From Chryseobacterium gambrini (GTDB lineage: Bacteria > Bacteroidota > Bacteroidia > Flavobacteriales > Weeksellaceae): a DNA stretch of 64,000 nt. Below the pieces are notes generated by a model. That model searched no databases. It worked only from the letters and a program-made list of their open reading frames with translations, and was not told the DNA's origin. Where the stretch lies: assembly GCF_900156825.1 (NCBI RefSeq), contig NZ_FTOV01000001.1, forward strand, positions 558,001 to 622,000, written 5' to 3'. Below are positions 8,483-16,638 of this stretch, in pieces. Made by a program: the position numbers and the translations under genes. The stretch's first letter is position 1; every line of letters begins with the position of its first letter.

Positions 8483-8505
8483 TCTTTAAAACTTTTATCT
8501 CTTAT

Positions 8506-10047
8506 TTAGCTGACTAAAATATCGCCAGTCATAATCTCAGGAATTTCCACTCCCATCACTTTTAAGATCGTAGGTGCCACATCGCCCAATTTTCCGGGCT
8601 TAAGATTCCATGTCTGATCTTTGTCCATTACGATGAAAGGAACCAGATTGGTGGAATGCTGTGTATTTGGGGTTCCGTCCGGATTAATCATCACATCAGA
8701 ATTTCCGTGATCTGCCAAAATGAAAACGGCATAACCGTGCTCGTAAGCTGTAGTTGCCACTTTTTCAATGCATTGATCTACGGTTTCGGCTGCTTTAACG
8801 GCTGCTTCAAAAACTCCGGTATGACCTACCATATCTGTGTTTGCAAAATTCAGACAGATAAAATCCGCAGTTTCGTTTTCCAGCTCGGGAACAATCGCGT
8901 TGGTAATATCGTATGCTGACATTTCGGGTTTTAAATCGTAGGTCGGAACATCTTTCGGACTTGGGCAAAGCAATCTTTTTTCGCCCACAAATTCGGCTTC
9001 CCTCCCTCCTGAAAAGAAAAAGGTAACGTGAGGATATTTTTCTGTTTCCGCAATCCTGATCTGCGTCTTATGATTTTTTTCTAAAATCTCGCCCATCGTT
9101 TCGTGCAAAACTTCTTCATCGAAAACTACATGAACGTTCTGGAACGTTTTATCATAGTTTGTTAATGTAACATAGTAAAGCGGCAGTTTTCTCATGAAAA
9201 ACTCCGGGAAATCTTTCTGGGAAAGTACTTCAGTGATCTCACGACCTCTGTCTGTACGGAAATTGAAGCAGATCACCACATCCTGATCTGTTATTTTAGC
9301 AATCGGAACCACATTTCCTGTCTGCGTGGAATCAATCATGATAATCGGCTTGATAAACTCATCCGTCACATGATTATCATAAGATTTCTGAATTGAAGCC
9401 AATGCATCCGTAGACTGTTCTCCAACTCCTTCTACCATCGCATCATAAGCCAATTTTACACGCTCCCATCTTTTATCACGATCCATGGCATAATATCTTC
9501 CGACTACGGTTGCCAGTTTTCCTACTGTTTTTTCCATGTGATCCTGAAGTTCTTCGATAAACCCTTTTCCTGAAAGCGGATCGCAGTCGCGTCCGTCTGT
9601 AAAGGCATGAACGAAAACATTTTCATTCAATCCGAATTCGTGAGCTGCCGTTAAAAGTCCTTTTAAATGGTTGATATGTGAATGTACTCCTCCATTGGAA
9701 ACCAAACCGATGAAATGTATTTTTTTATTTTCTTTTTTAGCATAATCAAAAGCATCCTGAATGACTTTCTGCTGACCTAAAGATCCGTTTTCGACTGCCA
9801 TATTCAGCTTTACCAGATTCTGGTACACTACTCTTCCCGCTCCTAAATTCATGTGTCCAACTTCGGAATTCCCCATCTGTCCTGCAGGAAGTCCAACTGC
9901 CAAACCACTCGCTTCGAGTGTTGTATGCGGAAAATTTTTAAGGCAGTTATCTATAAAAGGAGTGTTTGCTTTATCTATGGCTGAAACGTCCGGATTCATT
10001 CCCAATCCCCATCCGTCAAGGATCGCTAATATTGCTTTTTTCGACAT
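8506..10047 (-). CDS. gpmI: 2,3-bisphosphoglycerate-independent phosphoglycerate mutase
   Basis: This glycolytic enzyme interconverts 3- and 2-phosphoglycerate through a phosphoserine intermediate with two Mn ions. The 513 residues match the family length. The metal Asp is in ILDGWG (residue 11), the catalytic Ser61 is in GQMGNSEVGHMN, and the C-terminal metal motifs ADHGNSD and QHSTNLVPF are intact. It is a monocistronic gene with a clear TTG/TAAATTTG promoter 22-50 bases upstream. Confidence 0.97.
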   Translation of the reverse strand: MSKKAILAILDGWGLGMNPDVSAIDKANTPFIDNCLKNFPHTTLEASGLAVGLPAGQMGNSEVGHMNLGAGRVVYQNLVKLNMAVENGSLGQQKVIQDAFDYAKKENKKIHFIGLVSNGGVHSHINHLKGLLTAAHEFGLNENVFVHAFTDGRDCDPLSGKGFIEELQDHMEKTVGKLATVVGRYYAMDRDKRWERVKLAYDAMVEGVGEQSTDALASIQKSYDNHVTDEFIKPIIMIDSTQTGNVVPIAKITDQDVVICFNFRTDRGREITEVLSQKDFPEFFMRKLPLYYVTLTNYDKTFQNVHVVFDEEVLHETMGEILEKNHKTQIRIAETEKYPHVTFFFSGGREAEFVGEKRLLCPSPKDVPTYDLKPEMSAYDITNAIVPELENETADFICLNFANTDMVGHTGVFEAAVKAAETVDQCIEKVATTAYEHGYAVFILADHGNSDVMINPDGTPNTQHSTNLVPFIVMDKDQTWNLKPGKLGDVAPTILKVMGVEIPEIMTGDILVS

Positions 10048-10068
10048 TTTGTATAAACTTTTGTCCTA

Positions 10069-10097
10069 CAAATTTATTTATTTTGAAATGAAATCAA
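10069..10097 (-). promoter_or_regulatory. gpmI promoter (TTG-N18-TAAATTTG)
   Basis: On the minus strand TTG at 10095-10097 and TAAATTTG at 10069-10076 are 18 bases apart, a good Bacteroidetes primary sigma factor promoter, 22 bases before the gpmI ATG. Confidence 0.65.
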
Positions 10098-10184
10098 CAA
10101 TTGACGGACTTAAATTTTGTTTAAAATATAATAAATACTGAAATCTTACAAAATTTTTTCTCTAGCGGATTTTTTAGATTTTTT

Positions 10185-10284
10185 TAAACGCAAAGGTTCG
10201 CCAAAATTATTTTTGACTGCTATTCTTTAAGTTCGCAAAGGCGTTTCACTTAGCAAAGCTCACAAAGAGTTTGCCTAATCTTTA
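10185..10284. repeat. GCAAAG-rich dispersed intergenic element, copy A
   Basis: This gap between gpmI and the metallopeptidase contains AAACGCAAAG, then TTCGCAAAGGCGTTTC and AGCAAAG. The same words recur in the gaps at about 12156-12262, 26641-26805, 45042-45156 and 63271-63390. No coding potential is visible. Confidence 0.6.
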
Positions 10285-10333
10285 AAATAGAAAACTATAA
10301 ACTTCCATCATCAAGTTTCACACTTCCAGCTTC

Positions 10334-11569
10334 TTAATTTTTAAACCAATTGTTTATTTTATATGATATTTTTTTTGATTTTGGCTTATCTAAAATAATA
10401 TTGCTTCCTTTTTCAAAACCTTTTACATCGGCTTCCTGATCCCAAGTTCCTTTTGTAAATTTCAACTGCGCAGGGAAGTGTAATTTTAAAGTGAGTGTAC
10501 GTTCGAAATCACTTTTTCTATTCATTTTTACGGATGAAGCGTTCCAGTTTCCTAATTCTTTCTGATTTCCAACAATATAGACCTCATCATTTTTATCGGG
10601 AACATTTACCGTAAAAGTAATTTCGGAAGGTTCTCCAGAAAATTCACTGAAAAAATCTTCATATTTTAAATTCTTTTCTTTTGCATATTGCTGAATGTAG
10701 GAATCCAGAAAACCACTTTCTTTTAAAAACAAAAAAGGATCCTCAATATTTAAAATGTCATGTACAGCTTTATGCTTGTCTGTCTGCTTATTAAAATACG
10801 CTTCACAAATTCTGTATCCGATCCAATATCCCAAATCATTAGGTCTATCATCTTTTTTGTTAGTTCCGTAAAACCAATCGTCGAAATCATTACTTTTATA
10901 GCGTGTCACAAATTCTTTACAGAGTTGATCCAGATGTGCTTCTCCATATTCAAAAGGTATGGTATTCATCTTTTCTCCTGAAACAAACTCTCCTATAAAA
11001 TCCGCTCCACCTTCCGTAACTGCCTGTTTCAAAAGATTATTTCCTCCTTTATTATTTTGTTGAAAATGAATCATTTCATGAACGATAAGCGCAACAACAC
11101 CATTCAGATTTTTGAATAATTCTGTTCCAATGGAAATTCCATCTGGTGAAGAATTTCCTCCGGTTGTCATTCTTCCGTACACAAAATATACAGTCTGGAA
11201 TTTCGCTTCCGGATACCAATATTTTAAAGCACTGTATGATGATTTTAACTTTTTATCAATTGAATTAATTGCTTTTAATGTATTTCTCGTCTGTAAATAT
11301 TGTTCTTTATTTTTTTTCACTGTTGCATACAGAGAATCGGCGTTAATGATGCGGTATTTAATAAAGGATTGTACTCCGGGTGAACCTTTGTCTATATATT
11401 CTGTAAAAGGATTGGTTTTGGAAGTTTCCATTTTATCGAAAGCTTCCCAGAAGTTTTGAGCGTCTTTTGTTTCTATGACAGCTTTCAGAGGATCTTCCGT
11501 TAGTTGAGCATTTGCGGTTCCGAAAGCAAGTAAAAAAGTTGCAATAAAATGCCTGGCTAATAGTTTCAT
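10334..11569 (-). CDS. Secreted HExxH metallopeptidase with C-terminal CBM20-like domain
   Basis: 411 residues with a signal peptide (MKLLARHFIATFLLAFGTANAQ). The central part has a gluzincin-type zinc site: HEMIHFQQ supplies two His and the catalytic Glu, and EGGADFIGE about 20 residues later supplies the third ligand. It resembles DUF2268-type putative Zn proteases. The last ~90 residues (about 315-400) look like a CBM20-type starch-binding fold: EVYIVGNQKELGNWNAS and later KFTKGTWDQEAD. The combination is unusual, since CBM20 normally sits on glycosidases. In this setting the module may be a generic beta-sandwich. Likely periplasmic or secreted by Sec. Substrate unknown. Confidence 0.75.
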   Translation of the reverse strand: MKLLARHFIATFLLAFGTANAQLTEDPLKAVIETKDAQNFWEAFDKMETSKTNPFTEYIDKGSPGVQSFIKYRIINADSLYATVKKNKEQYLQTRNTLKAINSIDKKLKSSYSALKYWYPEAKFQTVYFVYGRMTTGGNSSPDGISIGTELFKNLNGVVALIVHEMIHFQQNNKGGNNLLKQAVTEGGADFIGEFVSGEKMNTIPFEYGEAHLDQLCKEFVTRYKSNDFDDWFYGTNKKDDRPNDLGYWIGYRICEAYFNKQTDKHKAVHDILNIEDPFLFLKESGFLDSYIQQYAKEKNLKYEDFFSEFSGEPSEITFTVNVPDKNDEVYIVGNQKELGNWNASSVKMNRKSDFERTLTLKLHFPAQLKFTKGTWDQEADVKGFEKGSNIILDKPKSKKISYKINNWFKN

Positions 11570-11805
11570 ATTTGGTGTAAATAAAATATTTTTTGTTATT
11601 AACGATCAAAAATAAAAAAATGTTGTCAATGATTTTATTTTTTGTTTATAAATCACAAATACATGAATTTTTAAATATCTTCTAATTATGTTTTTAACAC
11701 TCAATATTTTGATTTTTATAAAGTTTGGAGCTTTAAAAATATGCTGAAATCGTTTAGTTTGTGATTTATAAATAGAAAAAGTAAATATTTTATTAATTTT
11801 GCTGT

Positions 11806-12129
11806 ATGGATTTAAGAGATCAACTGAAAAACCTTTTTCCTGATCATGAAGAGCAGGATTTTGAGATGCCTGAAGAACAGTTCAGACAAAAGGAACCTTT
11901 GGTGTGTAAATTTGAGAAAAAAGGCAGAAACGGAAAGCCCGTAACGATTGTTGAAGGCTGGGAAGGAAGCGAGGAAGAACTTAAAAACATTTCAAAAAAG
12001 ATAAAAACCACACTGGGAATCGGTGGTTCTGAAAAGGATGGAACAATTATCATTCAGGGAGATAACCGTGATAAGATTATGAATATCCTTAAAGAAATGG
12101 GCTATAAAACGAAAAGAGTTGGCGGATAG
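11806..12129 (+). CDS. SUI1-family translation factor (YciH-like)
   Basis: 107 residues related to eukaryotic eIF1/SUI1 and bacterial YciH. The core runs from about residue 30 to the end, with VTIVEGWEGSEEELKNISK, the conserved GIGGSEKDGTIIIQGD and the C-terminal helix DKIMNILKEMGYK. YciH-like proteins act on start-site fidelity in vitro; their role in bacteria is still unclear. A TAATTTTG box at 11794-11801 lies only four bases before the ATG, so the mRNA may be leaderless or start elsewhere. A hairpin terminator follows. Confidence 0.88.
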   Translation: MDLRDQLKNLFPDHEEQDFEMPEEQFRQKEPLVCKFEKKGRNGKPVTIVEGWEGSEEELKNISKKIKTTLGIGGSEKDGTIIIQGDNRDKIMNILKEMGYKTKRVGG

Positions 12130-12155
12130 TTTTAGTCATTAAAGCATTTGATTTT

Positions 12156-12184
12156 CTTAGCGCGATGGTCGCTAAGTCTTTTTT
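12156..12184 (+). terminator. Terminator of the SUI1 gene
   Basis: CTTAGCG and CGCTAAG form a perfect seven-base stem with a seven-base loop, followed by a T-rich tract. It overlaps the left end of repeat copy B. Confidence 0.7.
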
Positions 12185-12262
12185 AAATAGACTTGAAATA
12201 TTTTACGGTCGCAACGGCACTTCGTTCAGCAAATGATAGCGGAAGCCTTGCAAATGTTCCGT
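12156..12262. repeat. GCAAAG-rich dispersed intergenic element, copy B
   Basis: This contains GGCACTTCGTTCAGCAAATG, which recurs almost unchanged at 63327-63346 (copy E, ACACTTCGTTCAGCAAATG), plus flanking ACGGTCGCAA and GCAAATGTTCCGT arms that can pair in part. Confidence 0.6.
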
Positions 12263-12281
12263 TAAAATAATTTTAAGATTT

Positions 12282-13181
12282 TTAAAAATAGATCTGCGTT
12301 TGCGGCATGATGGTTTTTAACTTTTCGATGGTTGATTTTTCCATCGGATTACCTGTTAAGATCAGTGTTTTAAGATTCTTCAGTTGAGAAAACTCGGAAG
12401 GAAGATCTTTTAGCTGATTGTTTGCTAAATTCATGCTTACTATATTTTTCAGTCCTTTTACTTTGGGCGGAATTTCTTTGATATGGTTTTGGCTTACATT
12501 TAAAAACTCCAGATTTTTTGACTGAAATAAATTTTCGGGAAGTTTTGAAATTGAATTCTGCTGAAACTCTATATATTTTATGTCTTTAGGGAATTTTAAA
12601 TCTCCCAAATCGTTAATCTGATTGGAAGCCAGATTTAATGATTTCAGGTTTTTAATCTGATCTAAATCTTTAGCAATAAAACTGATCTGATTTCCCTGCA
12701 AATTAATTTCCTCCAGACTTGGAATTTTTAGTAAAGCTTCCGGAAAAACGTTCAGATTATTAGCATCAAGATGGATCACCTTTAATTTCTGAAGTTTTGC
12801 CAAATTCGGATTTATCTTCGTTAAACTATTTAAATTAATGGAAAAGCTTTCCAGTTTCTGAAGTTCTGCGATTTCGTCCGGAATATATTTAATGCTGTTT
12901 TCGTTTAAGTTTAAAATGGTAAGTTCTTTCAGCCTGAAAATTGACTCATCCATTTTCTCAAACCTGTTTTCCATTAAATTCAGGAAAAAGATGGATTTTA
13001 ACTTTTGGATTTCAACCGGAAGATTGAACATGGTTTTTCCTCTGAAACTCATGCTGTAAATGGTTTGTCCGATTTTTATGGCGTCATCCACATTGGTATA
13101 CGTCGGATATTTTACAGGATCAATCTGTGCTTTTGCCTGTGAAAGTATTAAAAATGAAATAGAAAAAAAGAGCTTTTTCAT
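12282..13181 (-). CDS. Secreted leucine-rich repeat protein
   Basis: 299 residues: a signal peptide (MKKLFFSISFLILSQAKAQ) followed by about ten leucine-rich repeats of 22-24 residues, such as LKSIFFLNLMENRFEKMDES and LKNIVSMNLANNQLKDLPSE. Each carries the LxxLxLxxNxL core of plant-type/SDS22-like bacterial LRRs. The protein ends right after the last repeat with no anchor or sorting domain, so it is probably periplasmic. LRRs form a curved binding surface; the partner is unknown. It lies downstream of the PhoX-like gene, with a terminator between them that overlaps its upstream region. Confidence 0.85.
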   Translation of the reverse strand: MKKLFFSISFLILSQAKAQIDPVKYPTYTNVDDAIKIGQTIYSMSFRGKTMFNLPVEIQKLKSIFFLNLMENRFEKMDESIFRLKELTILNLNENSIKYIPDEIAELQKLESFSINLNSLTKINPNLAKLQKLKVIHLDANNLNVFPEALLKIPSLEEINLQGNQISFIAKDLDQIKNLKSLNLASNQINDLGDLKFPKDIKYIEFQQNSISKLPENLFQSKNLEFLNVSQNHIKEIPPKVKGLKNIVSMNLANNQLKDLPSEFSQLKNLKTLILTGNPMEKSTIEKLKTIMPQTQIYF

Positions 13182-13183
13182 AC

Positions 13184-13221
13184 AAATAAAAAACTACCGG
13201 CAATATATCATCACCGGCAGT
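13184..13221 (-). terminator. Terminator of the PhoX-like gene
   Basis: On the minus strand CTGCCGG and CCGGTAG pair (one G-U) and are followed by TTTTTTATTT, in the gap between the PhoX-like gene and the LRR gene. Confidence 0.6.
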
Positions 13222-13239
13222 TATGTAAATATTAATAAT

Positions 13240-15384
13240 TTATTTTTTAAGCAATTTTACCGTCTGCTGGAATCCTCCTTCCGCTTCGATGTTTAAAACC
13301 AGTACTCTTGAAGATTCAAGCTGTCTTGTAAAATCTAAGTCTAAAACTTTATTCAGTCCTGAATATTTCTGGGTGAAAACAATCTTCCCATCGATACTGT
13401 ACGCTGTTACCATAATATTTTTCAACCCTTTCGGAGAATTGATCTTCACCAATCCTGAAGTCGGGTTCGGAGCAACAGTTACTGTATTTTCTGTTTGAGC
13501 ATCAATTGTTCCTAATGAACCTGTAGTTCCTAAATTGTTTTTAAGAGCGATAACAACGGTTGCCGATTTTCCTCTGTAATCAATCGTATTTCCTGTCGCA
13601 TCAATATCAGTTGAAATCGTAGAATCCGGATGCTGTACGGAGAAGAATCCGAATTTGTGATCCGGCGTGAAAGTAAGTCCGGTCGGCTCCGATCCTGCAG
13701 GCATGGAAGCGAATAGTTTCACTTTAGGATTTGCCTGAGTATGATCCGGAGCGATTACCCAGATGTAGTTTTTACCACCATCCTGAAGCACCCAAAGATT
13801 TCCAAGTTCATCGAACGTAAGGTTGTCGTTTCCGTCTCCCCAAGCTTCGGTTTTTGTTCCCTGCGCTGTGTCGAAAGAATAGTTCGTCGTAAGACCTCCT
13901 ACGAAAGTTTCCACCTGAGAAGCTGTAGCTCCGTCATCTTTTAATCGGTACACTTTATTAAGACCTTTTGCCGTAAAATAGATTTTTCCGTCAAGCGGAC
14001 TGATATCCACATCTTCGATTCCGTTGAAAGACGTTCCGCCAAGAGATTGCGCCAAAGTGGTAGTGTTATTCTGGTCTGCTTTTGTTTTATTAGGAACCTG
14101 AATCCAAGTTCCGGTTGTTGCAACAGGATCTCCTCCGCTTAATCCCTGATCCAGTTTCAGCACATAAAGATTTCCGGAAGAAAGATTGTTCGGAGTATCC
14201 ATGACATATTTGTAAACCATGTGTGTTCCGCCGTCTTCACCGTAATAAGCAATTGTTCCTGTATTATTGATCACTACGTTTTCGTGATTCATGATTCCCA
14301 TCTGCCAAAGTTTTCCTTTAGATCCGTCCGTATTCTGGGAAATGACCTGAGCGGTTGCCGGATCTATTTCTACCAACCATCCGTAATCTTTCATTCCGTC
14401 TGCATTAACGTCGCTTGAAGTGGTCTGCTCTTCCGCAGTTACCACCGTTCCCCACGGAGTAACGCCTCCCGAACAGTTTCTGATGGTCTGAACCAGACTC
14501 GGAGCCGAAAAGCTCACTGCTCTTGATCGGGACAACTGCCAAAGTTTCGTGGTTGCATTATAATTAATTTCCGCCATGGTAACTCCTCCCGGATTTGTTT
14601 CGTGGTTTACAGAAAGATATCCGTTTGTGCTGCTTGCATTTTTCGGAACATAAGCTGTGAAATCGTTCTGTCCTCCTACTAAACCTCCTCCTTCTGTATA
14701 ATTGTCACCTTCTTTAAGGATCAGTTGATATTTATGTTCTGTTGGAATGATTAGTTTATTCGTCTGTGCGGTAGGAACAATGGAAGTAAAACAACTGATG
14801 TGATTGGCGTTACAAGGAACCGGAGTTACGGTTGAAGTTGTTTTAAGATAAGCATCAATTCTTAAATCTGAACTTGAAGCGCCTCTGTTGTGCAATTCGA
14901 TGGAGATTCTGTTGTTTCCGTTAACGAATTTGGATTTTGGAATAGAAAAAACATTATAAACACTTTCTGCCGCTCCATCGATTGTTGTACTTGATAGTGT
15001 ATTGAAATCGATTGTTCCGGAAGGCATATTGTCTCTTACTACTTCTTCTCCATTAAGATAAACTACGATTCCGTCGTCTCTCATTACCCCTAATTCCATA
15101 GTGGAAGAAAGATCGTTTAAGTTTACGGTAAAATCTTTTGCAAAATAAGCCGTGATAAGTCCTGTAGCCGTTGTGGTCGTTACAGGATCACCATAACCAA
15201 GAGGTCCGTTTCCCTGAGACCATGTGGAAACATCATAAGTTGCTGTTTTCCATTGGGATGCCAAAGCAGTATTGCTATCGTTGTATTTCCATGCGGAGTT
15301 TTTGTTAAAAATAAAAGTCTGTGCGTTCAGTAACGAACCCGTGACCATTGCAAGAGCTGCAACTGTTAGTAGTTTTCTTTTCAT
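13240..15384 (-). CDS. PhoX-like (DUF839) secreted protein with T9SS sorting domain
   Basis: 714 residues from the ATG at 15384 (MKRKLLTVAALAMVTG), chosen because it begins a normal signal peptide; an in-frame ATG at 15414 only adds ten residues. After the signal comes a beta-sandwich domain (about 25-185), then a DUF839/PhoX-like beta-propeller (about 195-625) with acidic motifs VTAEEQTTSSDVNADG and NHENVVINNTG plus GIEDVDISPLDGKIYFTAKG. The end is a T9SS type A sorting domain (about 640-714, VAPNPTSGLVKINSPKG). PhoX enzymes are Ca/Fe alkaline phosphatases, but flavobacterial DUF839 proteins are not all proven phosphatases. The product is expected at the cell surface or in the medium. Confidence 0.85.
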   Translation of the reverse strand: MKRKLLTVAALAMVTGSLLNAQTFIFNKNSAWKYNDSNTALASQWKTATYDVSTWSQGNGPLGYGDPVTTTTATGLITAYFAKDFTVNLNDLSSTMELGVMRDDGIVVYLNGEEVVRDNMPSGTIDFNTLSSTTIDGAAESVYNVFSIPKSKFVNGNNRISIELHNRGASSSDLRIDAYLKTTSTVTPVPCNANHISCFTSIVPTAQTNKLIIPTEHKYQLILKEGDNYTEGGGLVGGQNDFTAYVPKNASSTNGYLSVNHETNPGGVTMAEINYNATTKLWQLSRSRAVSFSAPSLVQTIRNCSGGVTPWGTVVTAEEQTTSSDVNADGMKDYGWLVEIDPATAQVISQNTDGSKGKLWQMGIMNHENVVINNTGTIAYYGEDGGTHMVYKYVMDTPNNLSSGNLYVLKLDQGLSGGDPVATTGTWIQVPNKTKADQNNTTTLAQSLGGTSFNGIEDVDISPLDGKIYFTAKGLNKVYRLKDDGATASQVETFVGGLTTNYSFDTAQGTKTEAWGDGNDNLTFDELGNLWVLQDGGKNYIWVIAPDHTQANPKVKLFASMPAGSEPTGLTFTPDHKFGFFSVQHPDSTISTDIDATGNTIDYRGKSATVVIALKNNLGTTGSLGTIDAQTENTVTVAPNPTSGLVKINSPKGLKNIMVTAYSIDGKIVFTQKYSGLNKVLDLDFTRQLESSRVLVLNIEAEGGFQQTVKLLKK

Positions 15385-15538
15385 TTTAAAATTTCGATTT
15401 ATTAGACAGTGCAAAACTATCAGATTGCTGTGAAGCCCCTGTTAATAGGATTTTAAATAAATCTTGAGAAATATTAATTAATGGAAAACCGAATGTTAAT
15501 TACATGAATTTTATGTTAAGTCGAAACTTATAAGAACC

Positions 15539-15570
15539 AAAAAAAGCCATATAAAATATATGACTTTTAA
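15539..15570 (-). terminator. Terminator of the TPR gene
   Basis: On the minus strand AAAAGTCATATA and TATATGGCTTTTT form a long stem ending in seven T, just past the TPR gene stop. Confidence 0.7.
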
Positions 15571-15594
15571 TTGTATTCAATTGGGGTTAGGTTT

Positions 15595-16440
15595 TTAAGA
15601 CAGGCTGTACCATTTTTTGAACAGACTATCGTATTCTTTCTGATCCGATTTTGTCTTAATTAGTGTAGCGAGATTAGACATCTGTCTTTCCGCATCTGCT
15701 TTTCGCTTGTTATAAATCAAAAAGTCGCAATAGTTCCACACATTGGTATAGTACGGTTTGATACTAATACTTTTCTGGTAATTTGCTTCCGCCGAAACTA
15801 TATCTTTATTCATAAAATGACATGACGCCAACTGATCGTACAGAAAAGCTTCATCCTGCTGATCCCAGCTTTGGGTAAGCGCTTCATTATAAACATCAAT
15901 CGCGTTCTGGTACTCTCCCTTCATTAAAAATTTCCCGCCGCGGTTGATAAATTCATTGGTTCTGTTACTGATATCCGGTCCGGAATTATCATCACTGTAA
16001 ACAACACCAATCTCACCTGACATAACCGCTTTTTTCAAAAATTCCGCCAGTTTTTCATCAGATTCCGCATTATCAAAAAAATCATTGATTGGTTTCAGCA
16101 GATATTCCTCAATCTGAATCGTTCCGGTTGCCTCATTCAGTCGCTTGTACAATTTAGCCGTTAATTTATCACCCTTAACATTCATTCCGTTTAAAATTTC
16201 TGTTAAAAGATCTAAAACGCCCAATACATGGGTTCTGTACTCAAGGGTTACTTTGTCTCCGAATGGAAGAACGAATGCTTCTTTCAGCTCTTTTAAAGCG
16301 GCATTGTAATCGCCATCAGCATACAGTTTTCTGGCATTGATTAATCTTCCGGGAGCATTTTTTAAACTTTTACGGCTGGAAATTACCGTGTAAATAATAA
16401 GCACAGCAAGAATCGCTGCAAAAATGATAACGTACTTCAT
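15595..16440 (-). CDS. Membrane-anchored tetratricopeptide repeat protein
   Basis: 281 residues: one N-terminal membrane helix (YVIIFAAILAVLIIYTVIS), then helical repeats. Two TPR-like stretches are visible: NARKLYADGDYNAALKELKE near residue 40 and GGKFLMKGEYQNAIDVYNEA near residue 170, followed by LASCHFMNKDIVSAEANYQK. TPRs mediate protein contacts; no enzyme motif is present. Topology suggests the repeats face cytoplasm or periplasm from an inner-membrane anchor. It lies downstream of the cytochrome c peroxidase gene with a ~200-base gap, so co-transcription is uncertain. Confidence 0.8.
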   Translation of the reverse strand: MKYVIIFAAILAVLIIYTVISSRKSLKNAPGRLINARKLYADGDYNAALKELKEAFVLPFGDKVTLEYRTHVLGVLDLLTEILNGMNVKGDKLTAKLYKRLNEATGTIQIEEYLLKPINDFFDNAESDEKLAEFLKKAVMSGEIGVVYSDDNSGPDISNRTNEFINRGGKFLMKGEYQNAIDVYNEALTQSWDQQDEAFLYDQLASCHFMNKDIVSAEANYQKSISIKPYYTNVWNYCDFLIYNKRKADAERQMSNLATLIKTKSDQKEYDSLFKKWYSLS

Positions 16441-16638
16441 AAATTTAAGTTTTTAAGGTAAATAGTTTATTAATCGTATTATTTTTAGCCTGAATAATCT
16501 GCTCTGCTATACAGATATTGGTAAGACTAATTTTTATACGTTTTTATTATCGGCGCAATATAGTCATTTTAATAAAAGTTTACCTACAAATTTTATAATT
16601 GTGGTACTTAAACTGTTGGATATTTCATTTATTGTTAT

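Noticed and set aside
13741..14123. Open frames within the PhoX-like gene on both strands
   Set aside because: They lie inside a long convincing gene, have no start context or family similarity, and are shadow frames.
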